Shown in pieces: positions 27,491-36,472 of a stretch of DNA of 64,000 nt. The position numbers and the translations under genes are program-made. Location: positions 496,001 to 560,000 of the forward strand of contig NZ_JAJAFR010000001.1 of the NCBI RefSeq assembly GCF_020734105.1, given 5' to 3'. Numbering within the stretch: the first letter of the stretch is position 1; each line of letters opens with the position of its first letter. Below the pieces are notes generated by a model. The model searched no databases. It worked only from the letters and a program-made list of their open reading frames with translations, and had not been told where the DNA came from. This DNA comes from Alkalihalobacillus deserti (GTDB lineage: Bacteria > Bacillota > Bacilli > Bacillales > Bacillaceae_D).

Positions 27491-28405
27491 TTATCGATTT
27501 TCTAAACGAGCAATCCGTTCATTCAAATCAGGATGGGAGGAGAAGAGTTGCATCACTCCACCTTTACCGTTGATTTTCATCGTTTGGATCGCTGAATCAT
27601 CGGTACGATCATTAACTTTTGCACGATCGACATAATTTTTTAATGAACGTAGGGCATGGGCCATTTTGTCGCGTCCTGCAAGATCTGCGCCCCCACGGTC
27701 AGCGTGGTATTCGCGGTGACGGGAGTAGGCCATAACAACCAGACTTCCTAGAATAGAAAATAAAATTTGGAAAATGATGATAGCAACAAAGCGGACAATC
27801 ATTTCCATTTCAGAACGGACTAAGCGTGAAACAAGAATCGCAGCGATTCTGGAGAAAAAGACTACAAAGGTATTGACGACCCCTTGTAAAAGAGTCATTG
27901 TTACCATGTCTCCATTTGCTACGTGAGCTATCTCGTGAGCAATAACTCCCTCTACAGCATCGTCATCCATCACAGTTAGGAGACCAGATGAAACTGCAAC
28001 AAGGGACCGTTTCTTTGAAGGACCTGTTGCAAATGCATTTACTTCAGATGACTGATAGATTCCAACCTCTGGCATATGTGTTAAGCCAGCTGCACGAGAT
28101 AGACGGTGAACCTTTTCAACTACAGAACGCTCCTGTGCGTTTAGTTGGCCTTCTGGCTTTACCACCTTGACATTCATCATTTTTTTAGCCATCCACCTAG
28201 ACATTGCTAAAGATATAAATGATCCAGTGAAACCAACAAGTAAACTAAATACCATGAGCCCCATGTAATCAATTCCTAGTCCAGGACCACCGTTTTCAAA
28301 CGACCCATTGATACCTGTAAAAGTCGTAATGATCGACCAGACAATCACAATCGTCGTCATCACAAGAATATTCGTTAAAATAAAAAACAATAATCGTTTA
28401 CCCAT
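27491..28405 (-). CDS. htpX: Membrane zinc metalloprotease HtpX
   Basis: A 304-residue M48 family protease. Two N-terminal membrane segments (about residues 5-27 and 45-68) precede the cytoplasmic catalytic domain with HEIAH at 157-161. Two more hydrophobic segments (170-220) and the glutamate-containing [13 protein letters not shown] follow, where the third zinc ligand lies. HtpX degrades misfolded membrane proteins in stress and cooperates with FtsH. The start codon at 28405 follows GGAGGCG. It has its own terminator. Length and architecture are normal. Confidence 0.95.
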   Translation of the reverse strand: MGKRLLFFILTNILVMTTIVIVWSIITTFTGINGSFENGGPGLGIDYMGLMVFSLLVGFTGSFISLAMSRWMAKKMMNVKVVKPEGQLNAQERSVVEKVHRLSRAAGLTHMPEVGIYQSSEVNAFATGPSKKRSLVAVSSGLLTVMDDDAVEGVIAHEIAHVANGDMVTMTLLQGVVNTFVVFFSRIAAILVSRLVRSEMEMIVRFVAIIIFQILFSILGSLVVMAYSRHREYHADRGGADLAGRDKMAHALRSLKNYVDRAKVNDRTDDSAIQTMKINGKGGVMQLFSSHPDLNERIARLENR

Positions 28406-28636
28406 TATACGCCTCCAATTGTAAGTTTCCTATTCTAGTTTAACATGTTTAGACAATAAGGTTAGAAGATTAGCATTAGTTGAATAAACTCATTAAATTA
28501 CTCTGAAAAAAATTCAGCTAAAAAACTTATTTTCAGTGGAAGGAACTATTTTTCTTACAATAAATCACTCATCCTTAATTCTGTTGAATGAAATTAAACT
28601 GTTAGTAGTGAATGAGTCTTGATAAAAGGACGTTTA

Positions 28637-28780
28637 ATGATGAAAGAAATCCTTAAATCTTTTTTGATTAATTACTCAAAAAAGATAATTGCCATAGAAG
28701 TGGTAGAACTAATTTCCCACTCTCATCAGCTGTCATATGACAAGTTTGCTGAAGCCTTTTTGGTGAAGTACATAGATTAG
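28637..28780 (+). CDS. Hypothetical 47-residue protein
   Basis: A small open frame MMKEILKSFLINYSKKIIAI ... KYID. AAAGGA lies 7 bases before the ATG, and a strong hairpin overlaps its stop codon. The product is basic at the N terminus, with amphipathic segments and no signal peptide. I do not recognise the family. The ribosome site, terminator and lack of competing frames make translation likely. It lies alone between htpX and a convergent lipoprotein gene. Confidence 0.5.
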   Translation: MMKEILKSFLINYSKKIIAIEVVELISHSHQLSYDKFAEAFLVKYID

Positions 28781-28813
28781 GAGACTCAAAGAATTTTTTG
28801 AGTCTCCTAATCT
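28774..28813. terminator. Bidirectional terminator
   Basis: A perfect 17-bp stem (28774-28790 with 28797-28813) around a 6-base loop, overlapping the stop of the 47-residue gene. It serves both that gene and the convergent lipoprotein gene. Confidence 0.8.
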
Positions 28814-28822
28814 GATGTTAAA

Positions 28823-29263
28823 TTAAGAAGTAGATTCAGGTTCAGTTAGTAGCGATGTGTGGATATAGCCTGTTTGTTCAGTACCAGGAACGGCTACTTC
28901 AATTTCAGTCATGTTAACATCCAACACTTCTACTTCCGTTCCCTCTTCATACAATTCGATTGTGTTGTCTTCGATCATGTCTTCAAGTTGACTACTGGAA
29001 TAATCGACTTTATACAAGTCATATAATTCCTCATATGCACTATTAGTAAAGGTAACAAACGCATCAGTAGCTAATTCTGCGGTTTGTCCCGCTACAAAAA
29101 ATGATCGATCTACACTCTCATTATCTATTCTAACTTGATTGTTTGTAAGTACTTCTTCGAAATTGTCTTCTAATGCCTCTTGAGTCAGAACCTCTCTATC
29201 AACATTGCTACATGCACCTAGAAGAATAACTATTGATGCGATTACGATGAAGTGTTTTCCCAT
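28823..29263 (-). CDS. Putative lipoprotein with SH3-like C terminus
   Basis: A 146-residue secreted protein. A short basic N terminus and hydrophobic stretch end in the lipobox LLGAC, so it should be lipid-anchored through that cysteine (about residue 18). The mature part is acidic. The last 40 residues (VEVLDVNMTEIEVAVPG ... GYIHTSLL) resemble a bacterial SH3 strand pattern. The ATG at 29263 is preferred over one at 29272 that directly abuts GGAAGG. It lies 33 bases downstream of the PRC-barrel gene, probably cotranscribed with it. Confidence 0.75.
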   Translation of the reverse strand: MGKHFIVIASIVILLGACSNVDREVLTQEALEDNFEEVLTNNQVRIDNESVDRSFFVAGQTAELATDAFVTFTNSAYEELYDLYKVDYSSSQLEDMIEDNTIELYEEGTEVEVLDVNMTEIEVAVPGTEQTGYIHTSLLTEPESTS

Positions 29264-29296
29264 TATAATCATCCTTCCTTAATTATTTGTTATTAC

Positions 29297-30028
29297 CTAT
29301 TTAAAACGATCAATCGGAATCCCATCCAACTCTGAAATGGAATCATTTGTACTTGAATTTTTTTCAACATCGTTTGAAGTGAGATTTGTTATGATTTCTT
29401 TACTAACCCAATCAATGGATTCAATCGATTCTGTAGCTAATGCGACCTTTCTCCCTGGTAACCAAGATCCTGTATCAACGATTAAAGAATGGATGGCCCA
29501 AGAATGATCATCGATGACAAAGTCAACAACATGACCAATCTTTTTATCTGTACCCATAACGTTATATCCAGTTATTTGTCCTTTAATTTCGTTTATACTT
29601 CTTAAAGCGGCATCGGTTTCATCGTCTGGTTCTCGATCATTTTGCAGTTCGCGTTGTTGTTCAGCGATAGATGGGACATTACTCATTCCCCATAAACCAC
29701 TTCCGATCCAGTAAGGTGCCCAGCCATAATAGCTATGAAGTTCTGTTTCTTTTTGACGAGATAGGGGCTGATGTTCTTCAATAGATGGACTATTTTCTAT
29801 TTGTTCTTTAGTTGCTAAAACAGATATTTTGTTATCTACTAAATCAACACTGTCAAATGAACTCGGTGACACTAATACTTTTTGACCTGGTAGCCATTTA
29901 AGCGTATCTATTACAAAATAACGTATCACCCATTTTTCACTATCGAAGTACAAATCTTTTACTTTGCCTAATTCTCCGTCTGTCGCCCTTACAACACAAG
30001 ATTCTACTAACTTAGCTTTGTAAAGAAT
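29297..30028 (-). CDS. PRC-barrel domain protein with ATT start
   Basis: A 243-residue protein with two PRC-barrel domains, about residues 1-75 (ATDGELGKVKDLYFDSEKW, YFVIDTLKWLPGQKVLVSP) and 130-205 (MGTDKKIGHVVDFVIDDHSW, LIVDTGSWLPGRKV). PRC barrels are beta domains found in photosynthetic reaction centres, RimM and stress proteins. The first in-frame ATG, GTG or TTG is the TTG at 29953, which would delete the first 25 residues of domain 1. Upstream the frame stays open, and GGAGGG sits 7 bases before ATT at 30028, giving (M)LYKAKLVES. I therefore call an ATT start. An ATT at 30031 is the alternative. Confidence 0.75.
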   Translation of the reverse strand: MLYKAKLVESCVVRATDGELGKVKDLYFDSEKWVIRYFVIDTLKWLPGQKVLVSPSSFDSVDLVDNKISVLATKEQIENSPSIEEHQPLSRQKETELHSYYGWAPYWIGSGLWGMSNVPSIAEQQRELQNDREPDDETDAALRSINEIKGQITGYNVMGTDKKIGHVVDFVIDDHSWAIHSLIVDTGSWLPGRKVALATESIESIDWVSKEIITNLTSNDVEKNSSTNDSISELDGIPIDRFK

Positions 30029-30411
30029 AATGAATCCCTCCTCGTTAATATGATCTACTCTTGTAAATATCCACTAAGAAGAAAAATTAAACATTTGCAG
30101 GTTAGTTAAAAACTATGAATCTATGGTGGAAGGGTTATGATGAGGGGGGTAATGACGTTAAGTATCTGTTTGCATCTTTTAAGAGTTAGTTTTTCAAGGT
30201 GAAGAACATTTTTAAAATTTAGAATTAATGGGTGTGTGGAAAAAGAGGAATATAATTTAAAGATAATCTCTGAACTAGGAGTGGTTTAAAGAAATATTAT
30301 GCAAGATTACTAAATCAGGAAGGATAACTAAGACCAAATCATCGGCAGATTGTGATGGGAAAAGTTTAATATACTTCAAAGCGGAATATAGAAAGGCCTC
30401 TTCTAACGATT
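30029..30411. other. Intergenic, no gene seen
   Basis: About 380 bases containing the ribosome site of the PRC-barrel gene at its left end. No further gene was recognised. A minus-strand open frame at 30275-30526 overlaps the end of the ammonium transporter gene and is treated as a shadow. Confidence 0.5.
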
Positions 30412-30452
30412 TAAAATGAAATAAAAAGCGAACAGGGCCAAGTCTGTTCGCT
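30412..30452 (-). terminator. Terminator after amt
   Basis: A 9-bp stem AGCGAACAG/CTGTTCGCT (30427-30435 with 30444-30452). The minus strand then reads into a T-rich tract of about 14 bases. Confidence 0.75.
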
Positions 30453-30467
30453 AAAATGTAATGATTT

Positions 30468-31733
30468 CTACGCACTTGTTTTCTGATTTGGCATGCTTTC
30501 TGGGTAACCGTAACTGCCATGTTCACTTAAGTCAAGTCCAATAATCTCCTCTTCCTCAGATACACGTAAGCCACCTACCAAAGATTTTGTTAGTAAAAGT
30601 AGAACGTAAGAAACAATGAAGGCGAAAGTCGCGACAGCCACAATTCCTAAGAGTTGTATTCCTAGTTGAGTGAAGCCACCGCCATAAAAAAGACCAGCAC
30701 TACCTTTGCCGTTTAACTCTGCAAGTTCAGGAGTTGCAAAGAATCCTGTAGAAAGGGTTCCCCAAACTCCTGCTACACCGTGAACAGACAGAGCGAATAT
30801 AGGGTCATCAATTTTTGCTTTTTCGAAAAGTTTCATACTAAAGAAGATGATACCCCCAGCAACGACACCGATTAGGGCAGCTGCCCATGGAGCAACGAAT
30901 GCACATGATGCTGTAATTGCAACTAGACCTGCTAATGCCCCATTTAACATTGTAGGCACATCCGATTTACCTGTCACCGCCCAAGTGACAAACATGGCAG
31001 CTACTGTACCTGCTGCAGCTGCAAGCTGAGTATTTAAAGCAACATACCCAAAAAAACCATCAGCTACCCCTAGTGTACTTCCGGCATTAAAGCCAAACCA
31101 ACCAACCCACAAAATTAAAACTCCGAAAGCAGTAAAAACCTGGTTGTGTCCAGCTAAATCATTAGCCGATCCATCTTTATTAAATTTGCCTAGACGTGGT
31201 TTAAGTAAAATAGTTGCTGCAAGAGCCGCCATCGCACCAGTTAAGTGAACGACAGATGAACCTGCAAAATCTTGTTTTCCTATATGAGATAACCAGCCAC
31301 CACCCCAGATCCAATGTGCGACGATTGGATAAACAAATACTGAGAATAAAGTTATGAAAACAACATAAGTGGATAGTTTTGCTCGCTCAGCTAATCCTCC
31401 CGTAGCAATTGTGACGGCAATCGCTGCAAACATCATTTGAAAAAGGAAATCGACCGAACTCACTAGCCCCTCTTCACTTACCGAATAATCCCCAAAAAAG
31501 AAATCAGTTAATCCAATGAATGCATTTCCTTCTCCGTATGCGAATGCCCAACCGACTGCCCAAAACACTAGTGAGGAGATTCCGATTGTAAAGATTGTTT
31601 TACCAGCAACGTGTCCGGCATTTTTCATACGTGTAGAACCTACTTCTAATAGAATGAATCCACCTTGCATAAATAAAACTAAAATGGCAGAAATAATAAC
31701 CCAAAGATTATCCATCAGGACTAATTCAGACAT
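30468..31733 (-). CDS. amt: Ammonium transporter Amt
   Basis: A 421-residue Amt/MEP/Rh channel with eleven hydrophobic segments. It has the N-terminal MQGGFILLEVGSTR, the pore histidine in GSSVVHLTGAMAALA and the second conserved histidine in ALSVHGVAGVWGT. It moves ammonium across the cell membrane and is normally gated by a PII protein, but no glnK follows, unlike the Bacillus subtilis nrgAB pair. Two GlnR/TnrA-type boxes lie upstream (31766-31782 and 31831-31847), so nitrogen-limited expression is expected. It has its own terminator. Confidence 0.95.
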   Translation of the reverse strand: MSELVLMDNLWVIISAILVLFMQGGFILLEVGSTRMKNAGHVAGKTIFTIGISSLVFWAVGWAFAYGEGNAFIGLTDFFFGDYSVSEEGLVSSVDFLFQMMFAAIAVTIATGGLAERAKLSTYVVFITLFSVFVYPIVAHWIWGGGWLSHIGKQDFAGSSVVHLTGAMAALAATILLKPRLGKFNKDGSANDLAGHNQVFTAFGVLILWVGWFGFNAGSTLGVADGFFGYVALNTQLAAAAGTVAAMFVTWAVTGKSDVPTMLNGALAGLVAITASCAFVAPWAAALIGVVAGGIIFFSMKLFEKAKIDDPIFALSVHGVAGVWGTLSTGFFATPELAELNGKGSAGLFYGGGFTQLGIQLLGIVAVATFAFIVSYVLLLLTKSLVGGLRVSEEEEIIGLDLSEHGSYGYPESMPNQKTSA

Positions 31734-31765
31734 TTATTGACACCTCTCTATAAGTAACTTTTTAA

Positions 31766-31847
31766 TGTGAGTATAGTTAACATCTGTTGTTAGCTAGTAT
31801 AGAGTTCTTGATTTTCAGTTTCCACAACAATGTAAGATAATCTAACG
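31766..31847 (-). promoter_or_regulatory. Two GlnR/TnrA-type boxes upstream of amt
   Basis: 31766-31782 reads TGTGA-N7-TAACA, a full match to the TGTNA-N7-TNACA consensus. 31831-31847 reads TGTAA-N7-TAACG, one mismatch. They lie about 33 and 98 bases upstream of the start codon and 65 bases apart. A distal activating site and a proximal repressing site would fit dual TnrA and GlnR control, but this is inference. Confidence 0.55.
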
Positions 31848-32338
31848 GTGTATCAATTTTTTTCCATTAATGGGATGAGGGTTATGAATTAAGAATATTT
31901 TCATGAAACGAGTCAATCGTGGTATCTATCTTAAATTTCATCCAATGAAAGATTAATTACAAGAGAGTTGGAGGAGGGATTGACAAGCAATGATTTTAGT
32001 TAGCAGTTTAAAGTTAATATAGATGGATAGATCGAGTATTTAGATTGAAAAATTTGAAATTAAACTGATATATTAAAGATCTAGCTCTATAACTTCAATA
32101 AATAGTTGAGATCTGAATTGGCTGCTTTGGTATGTAAGTGGAGGAAGGAAATAGACGAAGAAAATAAAAAATGAAGTAAGACTTGCTTTTACTAATTTTA
32201 TCTGTTATTCTAAGGAAGAATTATTTTTGTTCATCTGTAATTGAAGAAAAAGTATTTGAACTTTTCGCCTTTGATATCTAATTGAGCAACTATAGTAATA
32301 AAATGTGAATTTTAAAATTCACTTAGGAGGAAACACAC
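31848..32338. other. Intergenic with cold-shock gene leader
   Basis: About 490 bases without a gene. The right end is the probable 5' leader of the cold-shock gene, with ACTTAGGAGGAAAC as its ribosome site. No riboswitch fold was recognised. Confidence 0.5.
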
Positions 32339-32539
32339 ATGCAAGAAGGTACAGTAAAATGGTTTAACGCAGAAAAAGGATTTGGTTTCATTGAAATCGA
32401 AGGAGGAGAAGATGTATTCGTACATTTCTCAGCTATCCAAGGCGAAGGTTTCAAATCTTTAGACGAAGGCCAAAAAGTTACATTTGACACTGAACAAGGT
32501 CAACGTGGACTTCAAGCTACTAACGTTAACAAAGCATAA
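32339..32539 (+). CDS. csp: Cold-shock protein (CspA family)
   Basis: A 66-residue single OB-fold cold-shock protein with RNP1 KGFGFIE and RNP2 VFVHFSAI, the nucleic-acid-binding aromatic motifs. It starts [17 protein letters not shown], very close to CspB/CspD of Bacillus, and acts as an RNA chaperone. A strong AGGAGG precedes the ATG, and a clean terminator follows. Confidence 0.97.
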   Translation: MQEGTVKWFNAEKGFGFIEIEGGEDVFVHFSAIQGEGFKSLDEGQKVTFDTEQGQRGLQATNVNKA

Positions 32540-32543
32540 TTAG

Positions 32544-32576
32544 AAAAGGACTCTATTATAGAGTCCTTTTTTTTTT
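32544..32576 (+). terminator. Terminator after csp
   Basis: An 11-bp stem AAAGGACTCTA with its partner around a short AT loop, followed by T10. Confidence 0.9.
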
Positions 32577-32705
32577 GGAAAATAAGAACGTATAAAATTA
32601 GAGTGGATACGGGTACAGATGGGTTTCAAGCATGAAAGTCAATTCATAGGTGGCAATGGTTCAACAGGCTGCGCGTCGAACAACAAGAACTTCACTTGTC
32701 GTTTA

Positions 32706-32769
32706 GCTTAAAAGAAAGCAGCGATTGCGCTCATTGCTTCTAAGAAGACTTTGCTAGCGCCGTTTTTCT
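32706..32769. repeat. Dispersed repeat, copy B
   Basis: Matches copy A (24381-24440) in the ordered blocks GCTTAAAAGAAA, GCGCTCATT, CTAAGAA and GCTAGCGCCGTTTTTCT. A core (about 32717-32740) recurs in reverse complement at 17833-17854. The surrounding 32577-33242 contains no gene that I can support. Confidence 0.65.
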
Positions 32770-33242
32770 TATCTAAAAATAGACGAAAAAAGACTGACGC
32801 ATTCTTGCTCGATTTTAAAACCTAGCTATACAAGGATTTTGAAGTCAAAAGCCTCTATATAAAGGTCTTGGATCAGACAAGTTTAGCCAGTCTTGAAGAC
32901 AACCTATAAACAAGTGGTAAAAAGGTTAGACACAGCATAACACATTAGGTCGAGAATACCTAAATAAATTTAAAAACTAAGTTTTTATTTGATAACTAAA
33001 AAAGGATGATTTAATAGTCAGAGAGGACTTTTTCATTCATCTTTTGCTTGGATTAGAATAATAATCCAAGCGCTTTTGTGTGCTAATTGTTTTGTTATTT
33101 CACTCGTTATTTATACTGTTCTTTTACTTTTTCTCCACATTACCAGAACTACTTAGTCTCTTTAGGGTGACTTTAATACTGAACATACGGCCTTGCATTT
33201 AATAAGAAATTCTTATTAGGGTTTCTTAAGAAAAACGCAGAG

Positions 33243-33918
33243 TCATTCAATCCACTGAACAATGTCCTTCATATCTTTTCTAGTTTTAGGACGGGGTTCG
33301 TTTGCACGATAGCCGAATGCGGCCATGACCGAAATGGCTAAATGCCCATCTTCGAGTAAATTTTCTTCTTCTAACACTTTCTGCACTTTTTCAAAACTAA
33401 AACCTTCAATTGGACAGGAGTCAACGCCGATTACAGCTGCTGCTGTCATCATGTTAGATAATGCAATATAGGTTTGTTTTCCTGCCCAATCCAACATCGT
33501 ACGCTCATTTTCCAAAAGTTTAAGATCTTTTTCTTGGAAGGTCTTGTAGCGCTCTTTGATCTGATCAAAGAGCTCTGGTGGGAATTTTTTCACGCTTAGC
33601 ATTTGATTCTTTACGTAATCGGAGTCATATTTTGTGTCTTTGATGGTTCGTGCAAGAATTACGACAAAATGGCTTGCTGTTGGGAGCTGACCCTTTAGCC
33701 CCCCAGGAAACTTCTTTCAGTTTGTCTCTAAGTTCATGGTTTTGAACTATAAGAAACTTCCAAGGTTCATAGCCCACCGAGCTTGGAGATAATCTTCCTG
33801 CTTCTAAAATAAAGTTAAAATCCTCATCGGATATTTTCTTTGAAGGATCAAATTCCTTTGTAGTATGTCTAAAACGCAGTGCATCTAGGATATGTTTCTT
33901 TATAGTTGTGTTAGTCAT
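33243..33918 (-). pseudogene. Frameshifted NAD(P)H nitroreductase
   Basis: Two blocks of one FMN-dependent nitroreductase (NfsB/YfkO-like, about 220 residues). The N-terminal block (33918-33625) carries [15 protein letters not shown] and [17 protein letters not shown]. The C-terminal block has MMTAAAVIGVDSCPIEGF and AFGYRANEPRPKTR. Between them, one extra base near 33695 shifts the frame. The alternative frame reads [19 protein letters not shown], which joins the two blocks exactly. All other features are intact, so the mutation looks recent. A sequencing error is also possible. Confidence 0.85.
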
Positions 33919-34024
33919 ATGTAATTCGCCCCGTTTCTTGAACGTTTGAGGATTGATAGGTTAACAGTGGATAATTGTGGAACTTAAATGCTTCTCTCAT
34001 TGTAACAGTCTCCGTGACGGCTTT

Positions 34025-35155
34025 TTACTCAACTCCTGGAAACCAACCTGGTGAAGTAACAATTTTATTCCAAAGTGGGTCTGGTACAATAAGTCGATCT
34101 TGTCCTTGTAAATCCAGCTTTGTTTCAATTTCTGATTCACGGCCTTCCTTTACCTTTGCAACCCAATCTGGGTCAATAATGAGTTGTCTACCGAGCGCAA
34201 TTAAAGGCACACCTGTTTTCATAGCCTTTAGGGCATCTTCTGCTGTCTGGATTGAACCGACTCCAATCACAGGAACGCGATCCTGTACTTTATCTAGCAC
34301 TAATTCTAAACGTGAACGAGTATCATCCCCCCCTCTTCTTGAAGATGAATCAAATTCCATTAATGAGATATGAAGATAATCAAGTTCCTTGTCAGCTAAA
34401 GCATGGATTAATTCAAGTGTGTCATCCATCGTAATCCCAGGTGTTGAAGGTTCTTCTGGTGAGAAGCGATAGCCAATAATAAAGGGATTTTTGGCATGAT
34501 CGTTTACCACTCGTACCACTTCATCAACAACGGCTATCGGAAAAGTCATACGCTTTTCTAAACTCCCACCAAAGCGATCTTCGCGGCGGTTAGAATGTGG
34601 TGAAAAGAATTGTTGAATTAAATAGCCATTTGCTCCGTGAATTTCGATACCATCAAATCCAGCTTCAATCGCACGTCGGGTCGTTTCACCAAAAGCATGG
34701 ATCATATAATTGATTTCTTCTTCATTTAAGGCTCTTGGTACAGGTCCTGTTGATTCACCTTGATCAGCAGCAACTGCAGATGCGCTAACAATATTGCCAT
34801 CAGGCACTAAATCTGGTGGACACATACGACCACCATGGAAAATTTGCAAGATAGCTTTTGCACCTTGTTCTTTGATGGCTGTGGCTAGTTTGCGAAGACT
34901 CGGAATCATCTCATCACGGTCTCCCGCAAATTCGCCTGGGAACCCCTTTCCATTTGCAGTCACATTTGTACAGGCCGTGATCACCATGCCGACTCCTTTG
35001 GAACGACGTATATAATAATTCACCTCATCCTCTGAAACAGTACCATCTGGATTTGAAGAAAAGTTAGTCATAGGTGCCATAACAACACGGTTTTTCAGTT
35101 GAAGACCTTTTCTCAAATCAATGGTTTTAAACAAGTTACTGTATGTTAAATCCAT
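34025..35155 (-). CDS. NADH:flavin oxidoreductase (old yellow enzyme family)
   Basis: A 376-residue FMN-binding TIM-barrel ene-reductase. It shows NRVVMAPMTN at the N terminus, LQIFHGGRM with a catalytic His region, GFDGIEIHGANGYLIQQFFSPHSNRREDRFGGS, the family signature, and ALGRQLIIDPDW in the phosphate-binding region. Such enzymes reduce activated C=C bonds, and the physiological substrate is unknown. The ATG at 35155 follows AGGAGG. A longer frame from 35257 has no signal. It lies next to a broken nitroreductase on the same strand. Confidence 0.9.
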   Translation of the reverse strand: MDLTYSNLFKTIDLRKGLQLKNRVVMAPMTNFSSNPDGTVSEDEVNYYIRRSKGVGMVITACTNVTANGKGFPGEFAGDRDEMIPSLRKLATAIKEQGAKAILQIFHGGRMCPPDLVPDGNIVSASAVAADQGESTGPVPRALNEEEINYMIHAFGETTRRAIEAGFDGIEIHGANGYLIQQFFSPHSNRREDRFGGSLEKRMTFPIAVVDEVVRVVNDHAKNPFIIGYRFSPEEPSTPGITMDDTLELIHALADKELDYLHISLMEFDSSSRRGGDDTRSRLELVLDKVQDRVPVIGVGSIQTAEDALKAMKTGVPLIALGRQLIIDPDWVAKVKEGRESEIETKLDLQGQDRLIVPDPLWNKIVTSPGWFPGVE

Positions 35156-35494
35156 TTTTCTGTTCCTCCTGTTGTCAGTCTCTTCAAAATTTACTTTGAA
35201 GAGACTGAAGATGTTCGTGCAAGTGTTATAGTATGCTTTCCTTATTCTTGCAGTCAAATAACTTGCTTGAGCGTACGGGTCTAATAAAGTAATTTTTGAA
35301 AAAATGGGGTAAATCTGAGGAAGCTAAGTCATTCTTAGTAGAAAAGTGAGTATATCTATGATTGAGCGAGATAAACAATGATGTTCTCCGTTTTCATCAC
35401 GAAGTTTTCGTTTCCATCGGTTTTTACAACTTTTGTAAAAAATTGGTGGGTCGATCATAATAAGAATACACTAAATCGAAAGAAGGAATTTATT
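35156..35494. other. Intergenic, no gene seen
   Basis: A 339-base gap between divergent genes. No conserved element was recognised apart from the ribosome site of the 30-residue gene at its right end (AAAGAAGGAA). Confidence 0.45.
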
Positions 35495-35587
35495 ATGAGA
35501 AATTTCTTATCGAAGCTATATGTAAACTTATGTGAACATCAGCAAGAACGAGTGAAACAGATGATGAACCAAGGATATTATTATTAA
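35495..35587 (+). CDS. Hypothetical 30-residue peptide
   Basis: A small open frame MRNFLSKLYVNLCEHQQERV ... GYYY. AAAGAAGGA lies at normal spacing, and a strong rho-independent terminator follows 13 bases after the stop. A longer frame from 35378 lacks its own signal. The peptide is amphipathic and basic, without a clear membrane segment. I do not recognise the family. The flanking signals make a real gene likely. Confidence 0.5.
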   Translation: MRNFLSKLYVNLCEHQQERVKQMMNQGYYY

Positions 35588-35600
35588 ATCAAAAATTCGG

Positions 35601-35635
35601 ACCTCCCAAGATGAGAATTGTGGGAGGTTTTTTTT
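35601..35635 (+). terminator. Terminator after 30-residue gene
   Basis: An 8-bp stem ACCTCCCA/TGGGAGGT (35601-35608 with 35621-35628) followed by seven further T residues. Confidence 0.8.
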
Positions 35636-35861
35636 CGCTATTCTAATCGATTGAGTGCGATCTCTATTTAGATAGTTGGTTCTAAGGGATGGTCAATAAA
35701 TAGAGAGTAACCAATTATCTATAAAGGAAAATCGTTACAAATGTATGATTTCTTCACAGGATGCTTATGACTTACAATTAATAAATCTAGATTGTTATTT
35801 AAGTGGGAACCGATGAATATAAATTATAGAATAAGTTAACAGACAGTAAAGGACTGATAAC

Positions 35862-36191
35862 ATGGAAGACAAAGTGTTGATTGTAGAAGGCAGAAGTGAC
35901 CGAAAACGTATACGGCAAGTCTTGGCTGAAGAAGTCGAAGTCGTTTGTACGAACGGAACATTAAGTCAAGAAAAGCTAGAGACGTTGATTTTTCCTATTG
36001 AGGACATGGATGTATTTATCCTTGTAGATGCTGATGATGCAGGAGAAAGCTTGAGAAAACAGTTGAGAAGGGAATTGCCAAACGCCACTCACTTATACAC
36101 TCAAAAGGAATATGGACAGGTCGAGACAACACCTTTTCATTATCTAACTCAAATATTAAGAGCGCATTTTGAAGTAAAAGAAATATTCTAA
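35862..36191 (+). CDS. yusF: Small Toprim-domain protein (YusF-like)
   Basis: A 109-residue protein that is essentially one Toprim domain, the metal-binding fold of primases, topoisomerases and RNase M5. The glutamate motif is VLIVEGRSDRKRI (residues 5-17) and the DxD motif is FILVDADDAGESL. It resembles YusF of Bacillus subtilis, whose function is not established. The absence of other domains suggests a stand-alone nuclease or an accessory factor, which is speculation. AGTAAAGGAC precedes the ATG. Confidence 0.85.
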   Translation: MEDKVLIVEGRSDRKRIRQVLAEEVEVVCTNGTLSQEKLETLIFPIEDMDVFILVDADDAGESLRKQLRRELPNATHLYTQKEYGQVETTPFHYLTQILRAHFEVKEIF

Positions 36192-36310
36192 TGTTAAACC
36201 ATCATTAAGATTAGTTAAGACCTAAAGAAGATCGAGGTTTCATCTTTGAGGATAAAAGAAAAGACAATAAACCATACTACTAGTAGAAATCCTAACTAGG
36301 AGGGCCTACT

Positions 36311-36460
36311 ATGAAAAAGGATCAAGAACAACAAAAGATGCAAACGACATCTGACCAACAAATACAAGCAACAGCTGATCATCAAGATCAAAGTGATAAT
36401 GAAAAAACAGCACAGAATGACGGATTTCGTTATGATTATGACGATTCGTCTGATGTGTGA
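36311..36460 (+). CDS. Hypothetical 49-residue acidic/Gln-rich protein
   Basis: A small open frame MKKDQEQQKMQTTSDQQIQA ... DDSSDV, with AGGAGG 8 bases before the ATG and a strong terminator just after. Composition is very polar, rich in Q, D and S, without hydrophobic segments, so it is probably disordered. Similar small polar proteins are common in Bacillus spores, but no specific family was recognised. Confidence 0.6.
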   Translation: MKKDQEQQKMQTTSDQQIQATADHQDQSDNEKTAQNDGFRYDYDDSSDV

Positions 36461-36472
36461 TTATACCGACTC

